From: an uncultured Nonlabens sp.
GTDB lineage: Bacteria > Bacteroidota > Bacteroidia > Flavobacteriales > Flavobacteriaceae
Direction of reading: 5' to 3'
Assembly: GCF_947495285.1 (NCBI RefSeq)
Contig: NZ_CANLXZ010000005.1
Coordinates: forward strand, 1-64,000
Length of the DNA: 64,000 bases
How positions within the stretch are numbered: the stretch's first letter is position 1; every line of letters starts with the position of its first letter. Both the position numbers and the translations under genes were made by a program. The notes beneath the pieces are model-generated. The model saw nothing but the letters and a program-made list of their open reading frames with translations. It was not told where the DNA came from and ran no database searches. Of the stretch, positions 1-9,443 are shown piece by piece.

Positions 1-55
1 TGATATCTAAATATGCTGTTCTTCCCATACATAAATATACAAAAAATAAATGACA

Positions 56-268
56 TTATATAACTATATTGGTATTACCATTGCTTTGCTCTCCCGTTTT
101 ATGGCAATATGTCTCTTGATAATCCATATTCTCCCACTTATTCCATTCATAATAAGCCTCTTTAGACATAGGTTGAGTAGGATTAAAATATAACTTTTCT
201 CCAGTTCTAATGCAGTAGCCATATTCTTGATCATTGTTATCTTCTTCAATAATTTGATCGCTCTCTTC
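56..268 (-). pseudogene. Detached C-terminal Cys-rich tail of the PLD-like protein
   Basis: Directly after the amber stop of the PLD-like gene, the same reading frame stays open for another 70 codons and ends at TAA (56-58). The translation contains GYCIRTGEKLYFNP, then EAYYEWNKW, then DYQETYCHKTGE. From memory of the family, this Cys-paired tail (YCIRTG ... YCH.TGE) closes full-length phospholipase-D-like proteins that sit beside type I restriction genes. It is therefore the original C-terminus, cut off by one codon. The overlapping 61-codon frame at 64-249 is a shadow of it. Whether it is expressed by readthrough, lost, or a sequencing error cannot be decided here. Confidence 0.75.
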
Positions 269-931
269 CTATGCTAACTGCTTTCTCCTTCTTTCTAAAT
301 TAAAGGCTGGGCTTTTGACGCTCATATTTTCTATTCCTTCAAATTCAGATATGGACACCTTTTTATAATCTCTATCAGTAACACTAAATTCATCAGTAAT
401 ATCATGCAAAATTTTAGACCCATTAAAATCTTTTGCCAATCCAAAGAGCTTCTTCTTAAATATTGGTCTTTGGATAAAAAGACAATGTGATTCCTGAATA
501 ATTTTTTCAAATGAATTGTAACAGTCTAGAAAAGATTCATTGTTTCCTATCATTGCTTTTTTTAAATGAACTCCTGCCTCGACGTTATTTATGGCAGAAT
601 AATCATATAAGTTCATTGATGTAATCACTGCTTCTGAATAATTCATATAACATTTTGCATGAAGGTTAGGTTCATACAAAATCGAGATATTTGTATGTGA
701 TTTAAAATAATCTAAGTCCTCTCTTGATATGCTACGATAAATATTGTCTTCATTCTTTCCTATTAACAATCTTACATGCACATCATGATCCTCAATTGCT
801 TTATCAAGAACTTTTTTATAATGGTCATCTAATTTAATAAAAGGAGATACAATGGTAATCTCCTTTTTTGCTCTATAGAAAACATCTTCTATTAAATCAT
901 TTAATTTGTCTCCCGTATAGAAGTCACTCAT
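269..931 (-). CDS. Phospholipase D-like domain protein, truncated by in-frame amber
   Basis: The protein has 220 residues and belongs to the PLD superfamily. It has one HKD-like motif of the variant form: LHAKCY at residues 90-95, followed by ITSMNL at about 103-108. Such proteins are common next to type I restriction genes and are thought to be nucleases or nucleic-acid-binding accessories; the substrate is unknown. It is the last gene of the island operon, 10 bp after hsdR. The frame stops at TAG (269-271) after RKQLA, yet continues in the same frame with the family's conserved tail, so about 70 residues are missing. Active-site residues lie upstream of the stop, so the fragment might still fold. 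Confidence 0.8.
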   Translation of the reverse strand: MSDFYTGDKLNDLIEDVFYRAKKEITIVSPFIKLDDHYKKVLDKAIEDHDVHVRLLIGKNEDNIYRSISREDLDYFKSHTNISILYEPNLHAKCYMNYSEAVITSMNLYDYSAINNVEAGVHLKKAMIGNNESFLDCYNSFEKIIQESHCLFIQRPIFKKKLFGLAKDFNGSKILHDITDEFSVTDRDYKKVSISEFEGIENMSVKSPAFNLERRRKQLA

Positions 932-941
932 AATTCTATTC

Positions 942-3900
942 CTATCTATTCCTTTTAAAATTCTCTGCCTGATCTAATATTTCTTTGTAAACTTCATTAC
1001 GTTCTATCGGCGGATATCCATTCTCATCTAAGAGGATTATAATTCCTGCAAAAAGTGATGCTTGTATAGCTGTATTGTTTTTCCAGTCCGGAAAGTCCGT
1101 TTCTTTATCGACAAGATTTTTCACTTTTTTAGCTAGTTCAATAAGTTGATCTTCTGGATAACTGAAATCATATTTTACACAAAGTGATTTTAAAATATCA
1201 TAAAAAGCTTTTTCTTGAAAACTGATTCCTAGGTCATCGCCAGAATCAAACTCTTCTTTTACTTTCCAAATCAAATCTGTTACCTCTTGACTAAAATCTT
1301 TGTAAGTCTCAGCTTCCCATTTATCTGCTTCACGCTCGTTATAACGTTTTACCAGCCCTTCCATTTTTTTACTGAAATCTACACCAGCTACCTTGTTATT
1401 CTTCTTCAACTCACCTATAGCTTTTTTAAGAAGTTGTTGTAATAATTTGATTTTGGTATTGGGCAGTTTTATTTTATCAATTTTTGCCATATAATCTTCA
1501 TCAAAGAGATCATATTCTACGGCATCTTCTTCTCCTATTTTAAAAATCTCGGTAACTCCATCACTTTCTAGTGCTTCTTTAATCATGTCACGTACTTTTG
1601 CATTCATTTGGGCGGTATCAGGAGCGTCTCCTTTAGTGAGTTTAAAAACAATACTTCTTACAGCTAGATAATAATGTACTTGATCTCTTTCTAACTGTTT
1701 AATATTTTCACTACCAGAACAGATATCATAAGACGCTTTTAAACGTTTTACCATATCCATAAAACGCTTCTCATGTGGTTCTTCTTGCATCACAAATTCA
1801 GACGCCATCTTGAGATTGAGCAACTGCTGCATTGCGATTCCTATAAAATATGGCGTACTATCAAACTTATGAAACATACGATTCAGTAAATCCAGCATGT
1901 CACGCATTACTCCTACTGACTTCTCCACCTCTTCCATGTTCTCCTCTTCGCCTTCTCCATATTTTTTTAAGGCGATATTCATGCGCTTTTTAATACCTAT
2001 ATAATCGACTATTAATCCCTTTTTCTTGCCAGCAAATTTTCTGTTAACTCGAGAAATAGTCTGTATAAGATTGTGTTCTTGTAATGGTTTATCAATATAA
2101 ATTGTGTCTAAAAATGGCACGTCAAAACCTGTTAGCCACATGTCTACCACAATGGCTATTTTAAAATTAGATTTTCCATTTTTAAACTGTCTATCCAGCT
2201 CTTTACGATAATCTTTTGTGCCTAGCATATCATAAAGCTTCTTATCGTCGTCCTTATTTCTGGTCATGATCAGCTTCACACGTTGCATAGGTTTGATTAC
2301 CTTCATTTCCTGTTCAGAAAGTTCTACTCCTTCTTCAGCAACCTTAACCTCTGCCCATTCTGGACGCAGTAAAATCAAATGTTTATAAAGTTCGTACGCT
2401 ATTTCACGACTGCTACTCACAAACATTGCTTTACCTTTTACCGTAGCACCTTCATTCACTCTAGTTTCATAATGCTTTACAAAATCCTCTGCAATAGCTT
2501 TTAAACGATCTGGATCGCCTAGAATAGCATTCATACTAGCGCTTTGCTCCTTACTGCGCTCTACTTGATAAGTATTTGCTCCAGCTTCTTCTACCTCATT
2601 ATAGTATTGCTCTATTTCTTTGAGCTTGCTGTTTTTAAGGTTCACTAGTGCTGCTCTACCTTCATAAACTAATCGTACCGTGATTTCATCTCGTACAGAT
2701 TCTGTCATGGTATAGATATCTACCACTTTTCCAAAAACATCTAGTGTAGCATCAATAGGTGTTCCTGTAAAACCTACATAAGTAGCTTGAGGTAGAGATT
2801 TATGCAAGTAATGAGCAAATCCATAACTTTTCTTCACTCCTTTTTCAGTGACCTTAATTTTTTGATCTAGATTGGTCTGACTCCTATGTGCTTCATCACT
2901 AATACAAATCACATTATTTCTATCAGTTAGTACTTTGGTATCTTCTGTGAATTTGTGAATGGTAGTCAAATAAACACCACCACTTTCTATACCTTGCAAT
3001 CGCTCTCTTAAATCTTTACGACTTGTGACGCTTATGATATTTTCATCACCTAAAAAGGCCTTAGCATTAGTAAAGCTCTCTGATAATTGATCATCTAGAT
3101 CTGTGCGATCTGTTATAAGAATGATTGTAGGATTATTAAAGTAGACACTCTTCATTAATAACCTAGCTAAATATAACATAGTAAAACTCTTACCACATCC
3201 TGTAGCGCCAAAATAAGTACCACCTTTACCATTACCATCTGGTCGTTGTGCTAACTTAACCTGATTGTACAAAGCTCTTGCAGCATAGTATTGTGGATAG
3301 CGACATACTATCTTCATGTCCTTTTTACTGCTATCTGGCATGTAGATAAAGTTGCGCACAATATCACGTACTCTATTCTTGTGCAACATTCCTTGTACTA
3401 GAGTAAACATGCTATCTATTCCATCCACATCTGCAGCGAGACCAGATACACGACGCCAGGAATAATAAAAATCATAAGAGGCATAAAAAGAACCTGCTTT
3501 ATTATTTACTCCATCACTTATCACACAAAAGGCATTGTATTTAAAAAGAGAAGGAATATCACGACCGTATCGTTCGTTTATTTGTTTATAGGCATTATGA
3601 ATGGTGCAATCTTCTTTTATCGCTGTCTTAAATTCAAAAACCACAAGCGGTAATCCATTCACATAAAGAATCCCATCAGGTATGCGGCCTTCTGGATGGT
3701 TTTCTACTATTTTCATTTGTGTGACAAAACGGTAAATGTTCTTGTCTTTATTGGTATAAGCTGTATCAGGTTCTGGCTCTGCAACAACATGATCTACGCT
3801 CATACTATTTACTTGTTCTTCTAGACCAGAATAATCTATTAGATAAGCATGAAAGTCCTTTTGAGTATAATCCTCACGTTCTAGTATAAAACCATCACGC

Positions 3901-4160
3901 AATCGCTGCATGATTTTTTTATTCGTTTCATAGAGGTCAGACGCTGGTAATTTCTTCAAATCTTGAATAATGACTTGAATCTCTGCTTCTGTTATTCCTT
4001 TATCTGCATATTTACTAGCTAGATAGTTTTTTAAATCATCTTCTATGAGTACATCTTCTGTAGACCTGTTCAGATGTTCTCCATAAGTATGAGGATAACC
4101 TTCCTGAACAAGTAACTCTGTAAATGTTTCTTCTAACTGTGCTTCTGTAAATTTTTGCAT
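942..4160 (-). CDS. hsdR: Type I restriction enzyme, R (motor/nuclease) subunit HsdR
   Basis: HsdR has 1072 residues, normal for the family. It uses ATP to translocate DNA and cuts it when HsdM/HsdS meet an unmodified site. Visible in order: an N-terminal nuclease domain with PDGILYVNG and FEFKTA (PD-ExK, about residues 158-178), Walker A FGATGCGKS (about 314-322), Walker B ISDEAHRSQ, motif III-like FTGTP, a second RecA-like domain ending in QTISRVNRKF, and a helical C-terminus. It lies 45 bp after the DUF262 gene, with a palindromic repeat in that gap, and 10 bp before the PLD-like gene. It is separated from hsdM/hsdS by four inserted genes, which is unusual. No disruption is seen. Confidence 0.97.
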   Translation of the reverse strand: MQKFTEAQLEETFTELLVQEGYPHTYGEHLNRSTEDVLIEDDLKNYLASKYADKGITEAEIQVIIQDLKKLPASDLYETNKKIMQRLRDGFILEREDYTQKDFHAYLIDYSGLEEQVNSMSVDHVVAEPEPDTAYTNKDKNIYRFVTQMKIVENHPEGRIPDGILYVNGLPLVVFEFKTAIKEDCTIHNAYKQINERYGRDIPSLFKYNAFCVISDGVNNKAGSFYASYDFYYSWRRVSGLAADVDGIDSMFTLVQGMLHKNRVRDIVRNFIYMPDSSKKDMKIVCRYPQYYAARALYNQVKLAQRPDGNGKGGTYFGATGCGKSFTMLYLARLLMKSVYFNNPTIILITDRTDLDDQLSESFTNAKAFLGDENIISVTSRKDLRERLQGIESGGVYLTTIHKFTEDTKVLTDRNNVICISDEAHRSQTNLDQKIKVTEKGVKKSYGFAHYLHKSLPQATYVGFTGTPIDATLDVFGKVVDIYTMTESVRDEITVRLVYEGRAALVNLKNSKLKEIEQYYNEVEEAGANTYQVERSKEQSASMNAILGDPDRLKAIAEDFVKHYETRVNEGATVKGKAMFVSSSREIAYELYKHLILLRPEWAEVKVAEEGVELSEQEMKVIKPMQRVKLIMTRNKDDDKKLYDMLGTKDYRKELDRQFKNGKSNFKIAIVVDMWLTGFDVPFLDTIYIDKPLQEHNLIQTISRVNRKFAGKKKGLIVDYIGIKKRMNIALKKYGEGEEENMEEVEKSVGVMRDMLDLLNRMFHKFDSTPYFIGIAMQQLLNLKMASEFVMQEEPHEKRFMDMVKRLKASYDICSGSENIKQLERDQVHYYLAVRSIVFKLTKGDAPDTAQMNAKVRDMIKEALESDGVTEIFKIGEEDAVEYDLFDEDYMAKIDKIKLPNTKIKLLQQLLKKAIGELKKNNKVAGVDFSKKMEGLVKRYNEREADKWEAETYKDFSQEVTDLIWKVKEEFDSGDDLGISFQEKAFYDILKSLCVKYDFSYPEDQLIELAKKVKNLVDKETDFPDWKNNTAIQASLFAGIIILLDENGYPPIERNEVYKEILDQAENFKRNR

Positions 4161-4178
4161 GTACTTACTTTTTGTTTC

Positions 4179-4192
4179 GCTTTCGCGAAAGC
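4179..4192. repeat. Dispersed palindrome GCTTTCGCGAAAGC (intergenic copy)
   Basis: A perfect 14-bp palindrome in the 45-bp gap between the DUF262 gene stop and the hsdR start. One side of the wider 16-mer is changed (T instead of G). It is part of a window-wide repeat family. Confidence 0.9.
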
Positions 4193-4205
4193 TTAATCAA
4201 ATGAT

Positions 4206-5996
4206 TTATAGTGTTTCGTAATAGGCTCTTATTTTCAAAGCCATCATCTTCCTGCGTTCTACTAAGAAATCCTTGAAATTCTCATGTGTGTAGTTCACTA
4301 ATTCTTTTGGAATATCGTTTGCCATCAAGTTTTCTTCAAGAATTGCTTGACTGTCTATCGTTGAGATTTTAATTTCTTTATTATCGATTTCTTTTTTCAC
4401 CAAATCTAGATACACATTAGGTGGCATTTTCCCTACTTTAATATTTGTCGCTTGTTCTGTATAAACATAGTTAGCTACTTGATTATACTGACGCAATATG
4501 AAACCGTTATCAGATAAGTATTTCTTAGGGAAAATGTGATGCAAGTCTCCACGCTGTTCTATCAGGCTACTTATTTTCATGCTTTTAGAAAGAAATGCCA
4601 CGCTTTGTGCATTACATTGTGCTGCGAGATACACGTTGTAAGCATTATTATTGACACTCGTACTTTCTAAATCTGAGATGATCCCAAAATCCCAAAAACC
4701 ATCTCCTAAATGTGTTCGCTCCATTTGAGATAGGTATTCTTGAATTCCTTTTTCATTGATTTGTTTGATATCTTCATCAATAGTTGATTCTGAAGAGCCA
4801 GAATAACGACCTATTAACAAGGACATCACTAACCATTTCTTTACATAAAACTGCGTCTCATTTTCGCCCATTCCTTCATTGCGCAATTTTAAATACAAGG
4901 CATAAGAAAAGTTCAAGGCATTTTTTGATGCAATTAACTTGTTACTTATAAATCCAGCAGACTTTACGATCATTAAGAATCTCTGGTAGTAACTTTTGTT
5001 TACCACATCTAGCAGTCCATCACTTAGCTTTTTATAACTCTGCTCTGCGATTTCACTTTCATACGTACGTAATTCAAAATTCCTACCTGAAAGTAAGGCT
5101 ACTAAATCACTAAATTTTCCACGGCTGAATCTATTGGTAAATGCTACACGCAATACATCCATGTAATTAGGTACGTACAAATCATCATGACCTTGTGCCA
5201 TCCATGATAAAGCTTTGTAATAATCACTTGAGACAAATTCTTTGTCGTTATCAAGTATGTGTTTATTAAAGTCTTTATCTACGATCAAACGACAGAAATA
5301 ATCAACGAGCTTGCGCAGCTTATTACCACCATACTGCCCATCTGATGCGATTTTAGACATGACAAAGTCTGCATTGCTTAATACGACACCTTTTTGATTG
5401 ATACGTATAAAAATCTCTGTTACCGTATCAATGTCAAGCGTGCTGTCTAGTTCTATAATACCAACTTGCTTATTCTTAATGCGTTTTAAGTTCTCTATGC
5501 GATCTTCTACCAGATCTTCATTCGCTTCAGGATTTAATTCTAAGTACTTTCTTATGGCTTTTGTGATAGAAATCTCATCATTGACAATAGGATTGATATT
5601 ATTGATCCATTCTGGACTTTTTTCATAAGCTTTGTTCAATACCTCAAAACGCTCTGATAGCGGATTAAAAGCAATGCGTATAGAAATTTCTTTATAGTTT
5701 TTATTCAATACACGTTGGCCTACTATAGCCGCTGTTAATGCCGTTATACGTTGCTGTCCATCAATTAATACTTTTTTACCAGCTGAGAGCTCTCCATTTT
5801 TAAGCTTCACGTCTGGATTGCGCCAGGTGATGATATAACCTACTGGATAGCCTTGATATAAAGAGTCTATAAGGTCACGTACCTTTTTAGGTTTCCATAC
5901 AAAGGGACGTTGTATCTCTGGAATTGCGATCTCACCAGACTTGATCCAGCTTAATAAAGTATCTACAGGTTGTTGATGTACGGAGTATTTTGCCAT
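4206..5996 (-). CDS. DUF262 / HNH-type (GmrSD-like) nuclease
   Basis: The protein has 596 residues. The N-terminal DUF262 (ParB/Srx-like) domain shows IDGQQRITAL at about residues 77-86, the motif that in GmrS/DndB-like folds binds or hydrolyses a nucleotide. The C-terminus has an HNH/DUF1524-like site, DLHHIFPKKYL (about 484-494), followed by QATNIKVGKMP. The two halves match the fused GmrSD layout of type IV enzymes that attack modified phage DNA, and also the DUF262 proteins often embedded in type I restriction loci. It sits 30 bp after the KAP NTPase and 45 bp before hsdR. Family assignment is firm; the target is inferred. Confidence 0.85.
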   Translation of the reverse strand: MAKYSVHQQPVDTLLSWIKSGEIAIPEIQRPFVWKPKKVRDLIDSLYQGYPVGYIITWRNPDVKLKNGELSAGKKVLIDGQQRITALTAAIVGQRVLNKNYKEISIRIAFNPLSERFEVLNKAYEKSPEWINNINPIVNDEISITKAIRKYLELNPEANEDLVEDRIENLKRIKNKQVGIIELDSTLDIDTVTEIFIRINQKGVVLSNADFVMSKIASDGQYGGNKLRKLVDYFCRLIVDKDFNKHILDNDKEFVSSDYYKALSWMAQGHDDLYVPNYMDVLRVAFTNRFSRGKFSDLVALLSGRNFELRTYESEIAEQSYKKLSDGLLDVVNKSYYQRFLMIVKSAGFISNKLIASKNALNFSYALYLKLRNEGMGENETQFYVKKWLVMSLLIGRYSGSSESTIDEDIKQINEKGIQEYLSQMERTHLGDGFWDFGIISDLESTSVNNNAYNVYLAAQCNAQSVAFLSKSMKISSLIEQRGDLHHIFPKKYLSDNGFILRQYNQVANYVYTEQATNIKVGKMPPNVYLDLVKKEIDNKEIKISTIDSQAILEENLMANDIPKELVNYTHENFKDFLVERRKMMALKIRAYYETL

Positions 5997-6026
5997 TATT
6001 TTATAATTTTATTCTTCTTTTAAATT

Positions 6027-8156
6027 TTAAAAATCACTGGCTTTTGTAGCATCAGGAACCCAATATAAAAATTGTTCAGCTAGTTGTCTAAAGGAATTGC
6101 TATCTCTATCACTATAGCTTTCTAAATTTTTGGGTTTTTCAATATCTTCAAAAACTTCATTTATCTTAACCCATATTAATCTACGGTTTACCAAATCGGT
6201 TATTGCCTTATAATTTTCTTTACGTATCATTCCTCTTATTTCACCGTTCCAAAAATTGACAAATAACTTTAAAAAATGACCTATTTGCTCCTCTGTATTA
6301 AGTCTCTGGCTTAAATAATCATAAAATTCATCCTTCTCAGAGTTTCGCCAGTATTGATGAAAGTAATAAGGATTTGAACTCAATAACTCAAAATAAGCTT
6401 GTTCTTCAAAACTTATAATTCTAATTTTAATTATTTCAAAGCATTTTGCTGCCTCATCTTCACTAATACTACTGGCTATCAATGAACCAATAGATAAAGA
6501 TGTATTTAGGTTTGTATTTATACAAAGTCTTTTTAAAATCTCGAGGTGTTTCTTATGATCTGTTGTAATTCCAGCAACTAGCTCTGGAGTAATGGCTTCA
6601 ATACTTATATTCATATCACCATCCAAAGCGCAATCTTCTTTATAATGTTCAAGAAAATTCAATAAGGCTACAGGAACAACTCCAATTTCATTTGGTTGTC
6701 TCATTGATTCGATGAGCATTCTTAGAATTCGAATATCATCTGCTTTTTCTTTGAGTTTATCAAAAGTCAACACAGCAGCTTCCATTTGATTCTCATTAAT
6801 TGATAATATCAATTGATTTAACCATAAAAACGAAACTTTCCGCTCTGTATGATAAGAGAAATACTTTTCGTAATGATCTGCATGAGAAATACGCTTTTCT
6901 CTATTTATTTTAGTTTCAGGCTCTTGTTTAGCATTAGAAAGATAAGCTGTCGTCCCTCTATTGTCGACTGGAAATAGCATGTTTATAATTCTTTTATCTG
7001 CATCGAATCGTTTCATTAATTTATCTCGATTTGTATCTCCAGCAGAGGTTAGGTCATTTCGATTATTAAGAATAACTCTATTTTCAAAAAAGAGATTAGT
7101 TCGTAATGATAACCCATAGTCTTTTAGCTCTTTATACAATCTGAAGTTTTTTATTTTAATATATTCTATCCAAAATAAATCATGAACATTCACCTCATCA
7201 CCGATAGCAAACAAACTGTAAGTAAATGAATTAGTAACTCTTATAGCTTCTCGAGGATTATTGAATTCAACTAAATGTAAACTTTGAAGTAATTGGTTCT
7301 TTTCAGCTAAATCGACAAACTGATATTGATCAAAGGTTTTGTTTAAAAGTTTCACTAAAAACTCTTTTCTATCAATGTCCTCAATAAGTGGAAGTGAAAT
7401 CGGCACATTAATGATTTTTTCTAAAAACTTTTTACCATCTTCCTTATCATTTCCATATCGTTGATAAATTGATTTTGAAATCATTTCACTGTCAAGACAT
7501 ACTACAAACACCACATGGTTGAAGTCCGCAGTTAGTTTAATCATCTTTAATATCGTAAATAATTCATCCTTATCAAGTCTGTCCAAATCATCTATAAAAA
7601 CTACCAATTTTATATCTGATTCTTCCAAAAGCTTATTAATATTTTCTTTTAAATCAATAAGTCCTTCATCTGCTTTGATTAATTCCCCACCTATTTCTCT
7701 CAAAATTTTCTCAGGCTCTACACTAACACCTATCGATGCAATTTCACTCAATCCAATTTTTCCAGAAATCTTTACAGACTTTAAATATTTAGAATATTTC
7801 AAAATCCCTTTCCCTATTTTCTTAGCATTTGTTTCTGAACGATAAAATGATTTTTTCATTTCATTGAGAAAATCAAATAACATTTCATCTGTTCCAGAAT
7901 ACATCCATGGATTGTAGCGCATTTTGATGATGCGTCTATCAGTATTTCCTTTTGAAAACATCTCGAGATGTTTAAATACCATATTACTAAATGTAGACTT
8001 ACCACTTCCCCATTCTCCATCAATACCAATTACAATACTTTCTGATGTATTAGAAAGTCCTCTTATGATATTTTGAACTTTTTGAGCATAAGGTTTGAAG
8101 TTTAATAGATCTTCTTTAGCTGGTTGAAATGAAGTATTTAATCTCGGTATTGACAT
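6027..8156 (-). CDS. KAP-family P-loop NTPase
   Basis: The protein has 709 residues. Walker A IDGEWGSGKST lies at about residues 44-54. Walker B VVFIDDLDRLD (about 184-194) is the acidic motif typical of KAP (Kidins220/ARMS-PifA) STAND-like NTPases, of which PifA excludes phage T7. NPREAIRVTNSF further on resembles the KAP helical lid. Many KAP proteins carry membrane helices between Walker A and B; none is evident here, so this one looks soluble. The last 350 residues are helical and unrecognised. It lies 9 bp after a nuclease-like gene that follows a membrane-protein gene, which suggests a three-part module. A phage sensor or switch role is inferred. Confidence 0.85.
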   Translation of the reverse strand: MSIPRLNTSFQPAKEDLLNFKPYAQKVQNIIRGLSNTSESIVIGIDGEWGSGKSTFSNMVFKHLEMFSKGNTDRRIIKMRYNPWMYSGTDEMLFDFLNEMKKSFYRSETNAKKIGKGILKYSKYLKSVKISGKIGLSEIASIGVSVEPEKILREIGGELIKADEGLIDLKENINKLLEESDIKLVVFIDDLDRLDKDELFTILKMIKLTADFNHVVFVVCLDSEMISKSIYQRYGNDKEDGKKFLEKIINVPISLPLIEDIDRKEFLVKLLNKTFDQYQFVDLAEKNQLLQSLHLVEFNNPREAIRVTNSFTYSLFAIGDEVNVHDLFWIEYIKIKNFRLYKELKDYGLSLRTNLFFENRVILNNRNDLTSAGDTNRDKLMKRFDADKRIINMLFPVDNRGTTAYLSNAKQEPETKINREKRISHADHYEKYFSYHTERKVSFLWLNQLILSINENQMEAAVLTFDKLKEKADDIRILRMLIESMRQPNEIGVVPVALLNFLEHYKEDCALDGDMNISIEAITPELVAGITTDHKKHLEILKRLCINTNLNTSLSIGSLIASSISEDEAAKCFEIIKIRIISFEEQAYFELLSSNPYYFHQYWRNSEKDEFYDYLSQRLNTEEQIGHFLKLFVNFWNGEIRGMIRKENYKAITDLVNRRLIWVKINEVFEDIEKPKNLESYSDRDSNSFRQLAEQFLYWVPDATKASDF

Positions 8157-8165
8157 TATAAAGTA

Positions 8166-8981
8166 TTATTTGCTTATTTCGTTATTCAAAAAATCATTCA
8201 TCACTCTAGTAATAAATTCATTTTGATTTTCTGTTTTGGCTGTTCTCACTAAAATACTGCCAGCTGTATGTTGGTTTGCAAAGTGAGCATGAGTTACTTT
8301 ACTTACGGTTAGAATGATAATGCCAGAATCATTGTCTTCGTTAAATTCAATGATTCCATTTAATGGATTTTGTAATTCTCGAAAAAATGTAGTGTCTGTA
8401 GTATTTTCACTTTGATCATCTGCAATTATCAGTAATAAGTAAGTCTGGTTAAACCCTAATTTCCGATAACCTTTTAATTGTTTCCAAGCTTTTTTGATAT
8501 TCCTGCGTTTATTCCATTTAGAAATTATTCCATTTTGGTTGACGTGTTTGATCCACTTGCATTCAATTCCAATCACATTATCAGGCTCTTGAAAAGCTAT
8601 TATATCAATATCACCAGGTTTAGTTTTACTATGTTTTTCTAAGATTGGCTCTTTTACTTCCGTTGTAAAATAGACAGGCATGGTTTTATCTTTAAACAAA
8701 TCTTCAAAAACCATTTCATGATGATTCAGTTTTATTATTTTTTCTAAAACATTACCTTCATCTAACCCATTAAAAAAATCACTTTCGACAGGTAGGTGAT
8801 CTGATTGAGTTAAGGAATAAGTTGTCGAGCCATCAGGATTTACAGTTTTATTCTCCTCGCTTAATAAAGATGCTATTCGAATCCTTTTTCTTCCACCAAG
8901 AGTCACTTCACGACATTCATGTATTATTTTATCGCCTGGTTGAAGACCATCTTTCTGTAAATAAACTTTTTTAAGTTCCAT
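8166..8981 (-). CDS. Predicted PD-(D/E)XK-like nuclease
   Basis: The protein has 271 residues. In its middle, GDIDIIAF (residues 123-130) followed by IGIECKW (137-143) forms the D...ExK core of the PD-(D/E)XK nuclease fold; the preceding HSKTKPGD resembles the entry to that core in Mrr/NERD-like enzymes. The N-terminal 90 residues are not recognised. It lies 10 bp after the small membrane protein and 9 bp before the KAP NTPase, so the three are probably translated together. It could be the effector triggered by the NTPase, or a protein that merely kept the fold. The motif is seen; activity and target are inferred. Confidence 0.6.
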   Translation of the reverse strand: MELKKVYLQKDGLQPGDKIIHECREVTLGGRKRIRIASLLSEENKTVNPDGSTTYSLTQSDHLPVESDFFNGLDEGNVLEKIIKLNHHEMVFEDLFKDKTMPVYFTTEVKEPILEKHSKTKPGDIDIIAFQEPDNVIGIECKWIKHVNQNGIISKWNKRRNIKKAWKQLKGYRKLGFNQTYLLLIIADDQSENTTDTTFFRELQNPLNGIIEFNEDNDSGIIILTVSKVTHAHFANQHTAGSILVRTAKTENQNEFITRVMNDFLNNEISK

Positions 8982-8991
8982 AAATTTTTTC

Positions 8992-9432
8992 TTACCACAA
9001 ATTCAAAACCACAAACCCCAACAAAGTCAAAACGGTAGTCAAGATCAATCCCAAATAAATAACAGCTCTTTTACGTTCTTGTTTCTTCTCAAATTTGTTA
9101 GCCTTTTTTTGTTGCTTTTCTCTTTCCTCTTGAGTTTTAAAAGGCATGTTTTGATATAGCGTAATCCATTTTACTTGTAAAATACTTTCGCATCGCAATA
9201 CGTACAGATTCACAAAAGCAAGAACGAGCAAGAATAATGTTGAACCTAATAAAAATCCAGTTCCTATGTTAAATTCACCAGCCGACTTATACAATTCATA
9301 ATTTGCATACAACCCAAAACCTGTAAATACTAAACTTACCACATCATAGCGACGTGTGCTGTACTTAAGGTTATCCATAAATAAGCTTTTCAATTCTTCT
9401 GTTTCTCTTAAACGGTATTCATATTCATCCAT
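8992..9432 (-). CDS. Small three-helix membrane protein of the defence island
   Basis: The protein has 146 residues and I do not recognise the family. It starts with a charged segment (residues 1-28), then a hydrophobic stretch DVVSLVFTGFGLY (about 30-42), a strong membrane helix (about 58-80), a Lys/Glu/Gln-rich linker predicted as coiled coil (about 98-122), and a final membrane helix ending near the C-terminus. This recalls SLATT-type effectors that pair with nucleotide or nuclease partners in defence loci, but similarity is only in layout. It lies 11 bp after hsdS and 10 bp before the nuclease-like gene. A membrane-effector role is an inference. Confidence 0.6.
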   Translation of the reverse strand: MDEYEYRLRETEELKSLFMDNLKYSTRRYDVVSLVFTGFGLYANYELYKSAGEFNIGTGFLLGSTLFLLVLAFVNLYVLRCESILQVKWITLYQNMPFKTQEEREKQQKKANKFEKKQERKRAVIYLGLILTTVLTLLGFVVLNLW

Positions 9433-9443
9433 TTCTATACTTT

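Noticed and set aside
64..249. A 61-codon frame on the minus strand downstream of the PLD-like gene
   Set aside because: It overlaps, in another frame, the well-conserved Cys-rich tail that continues the PLD-like frame; the tail is the real coding sequence.
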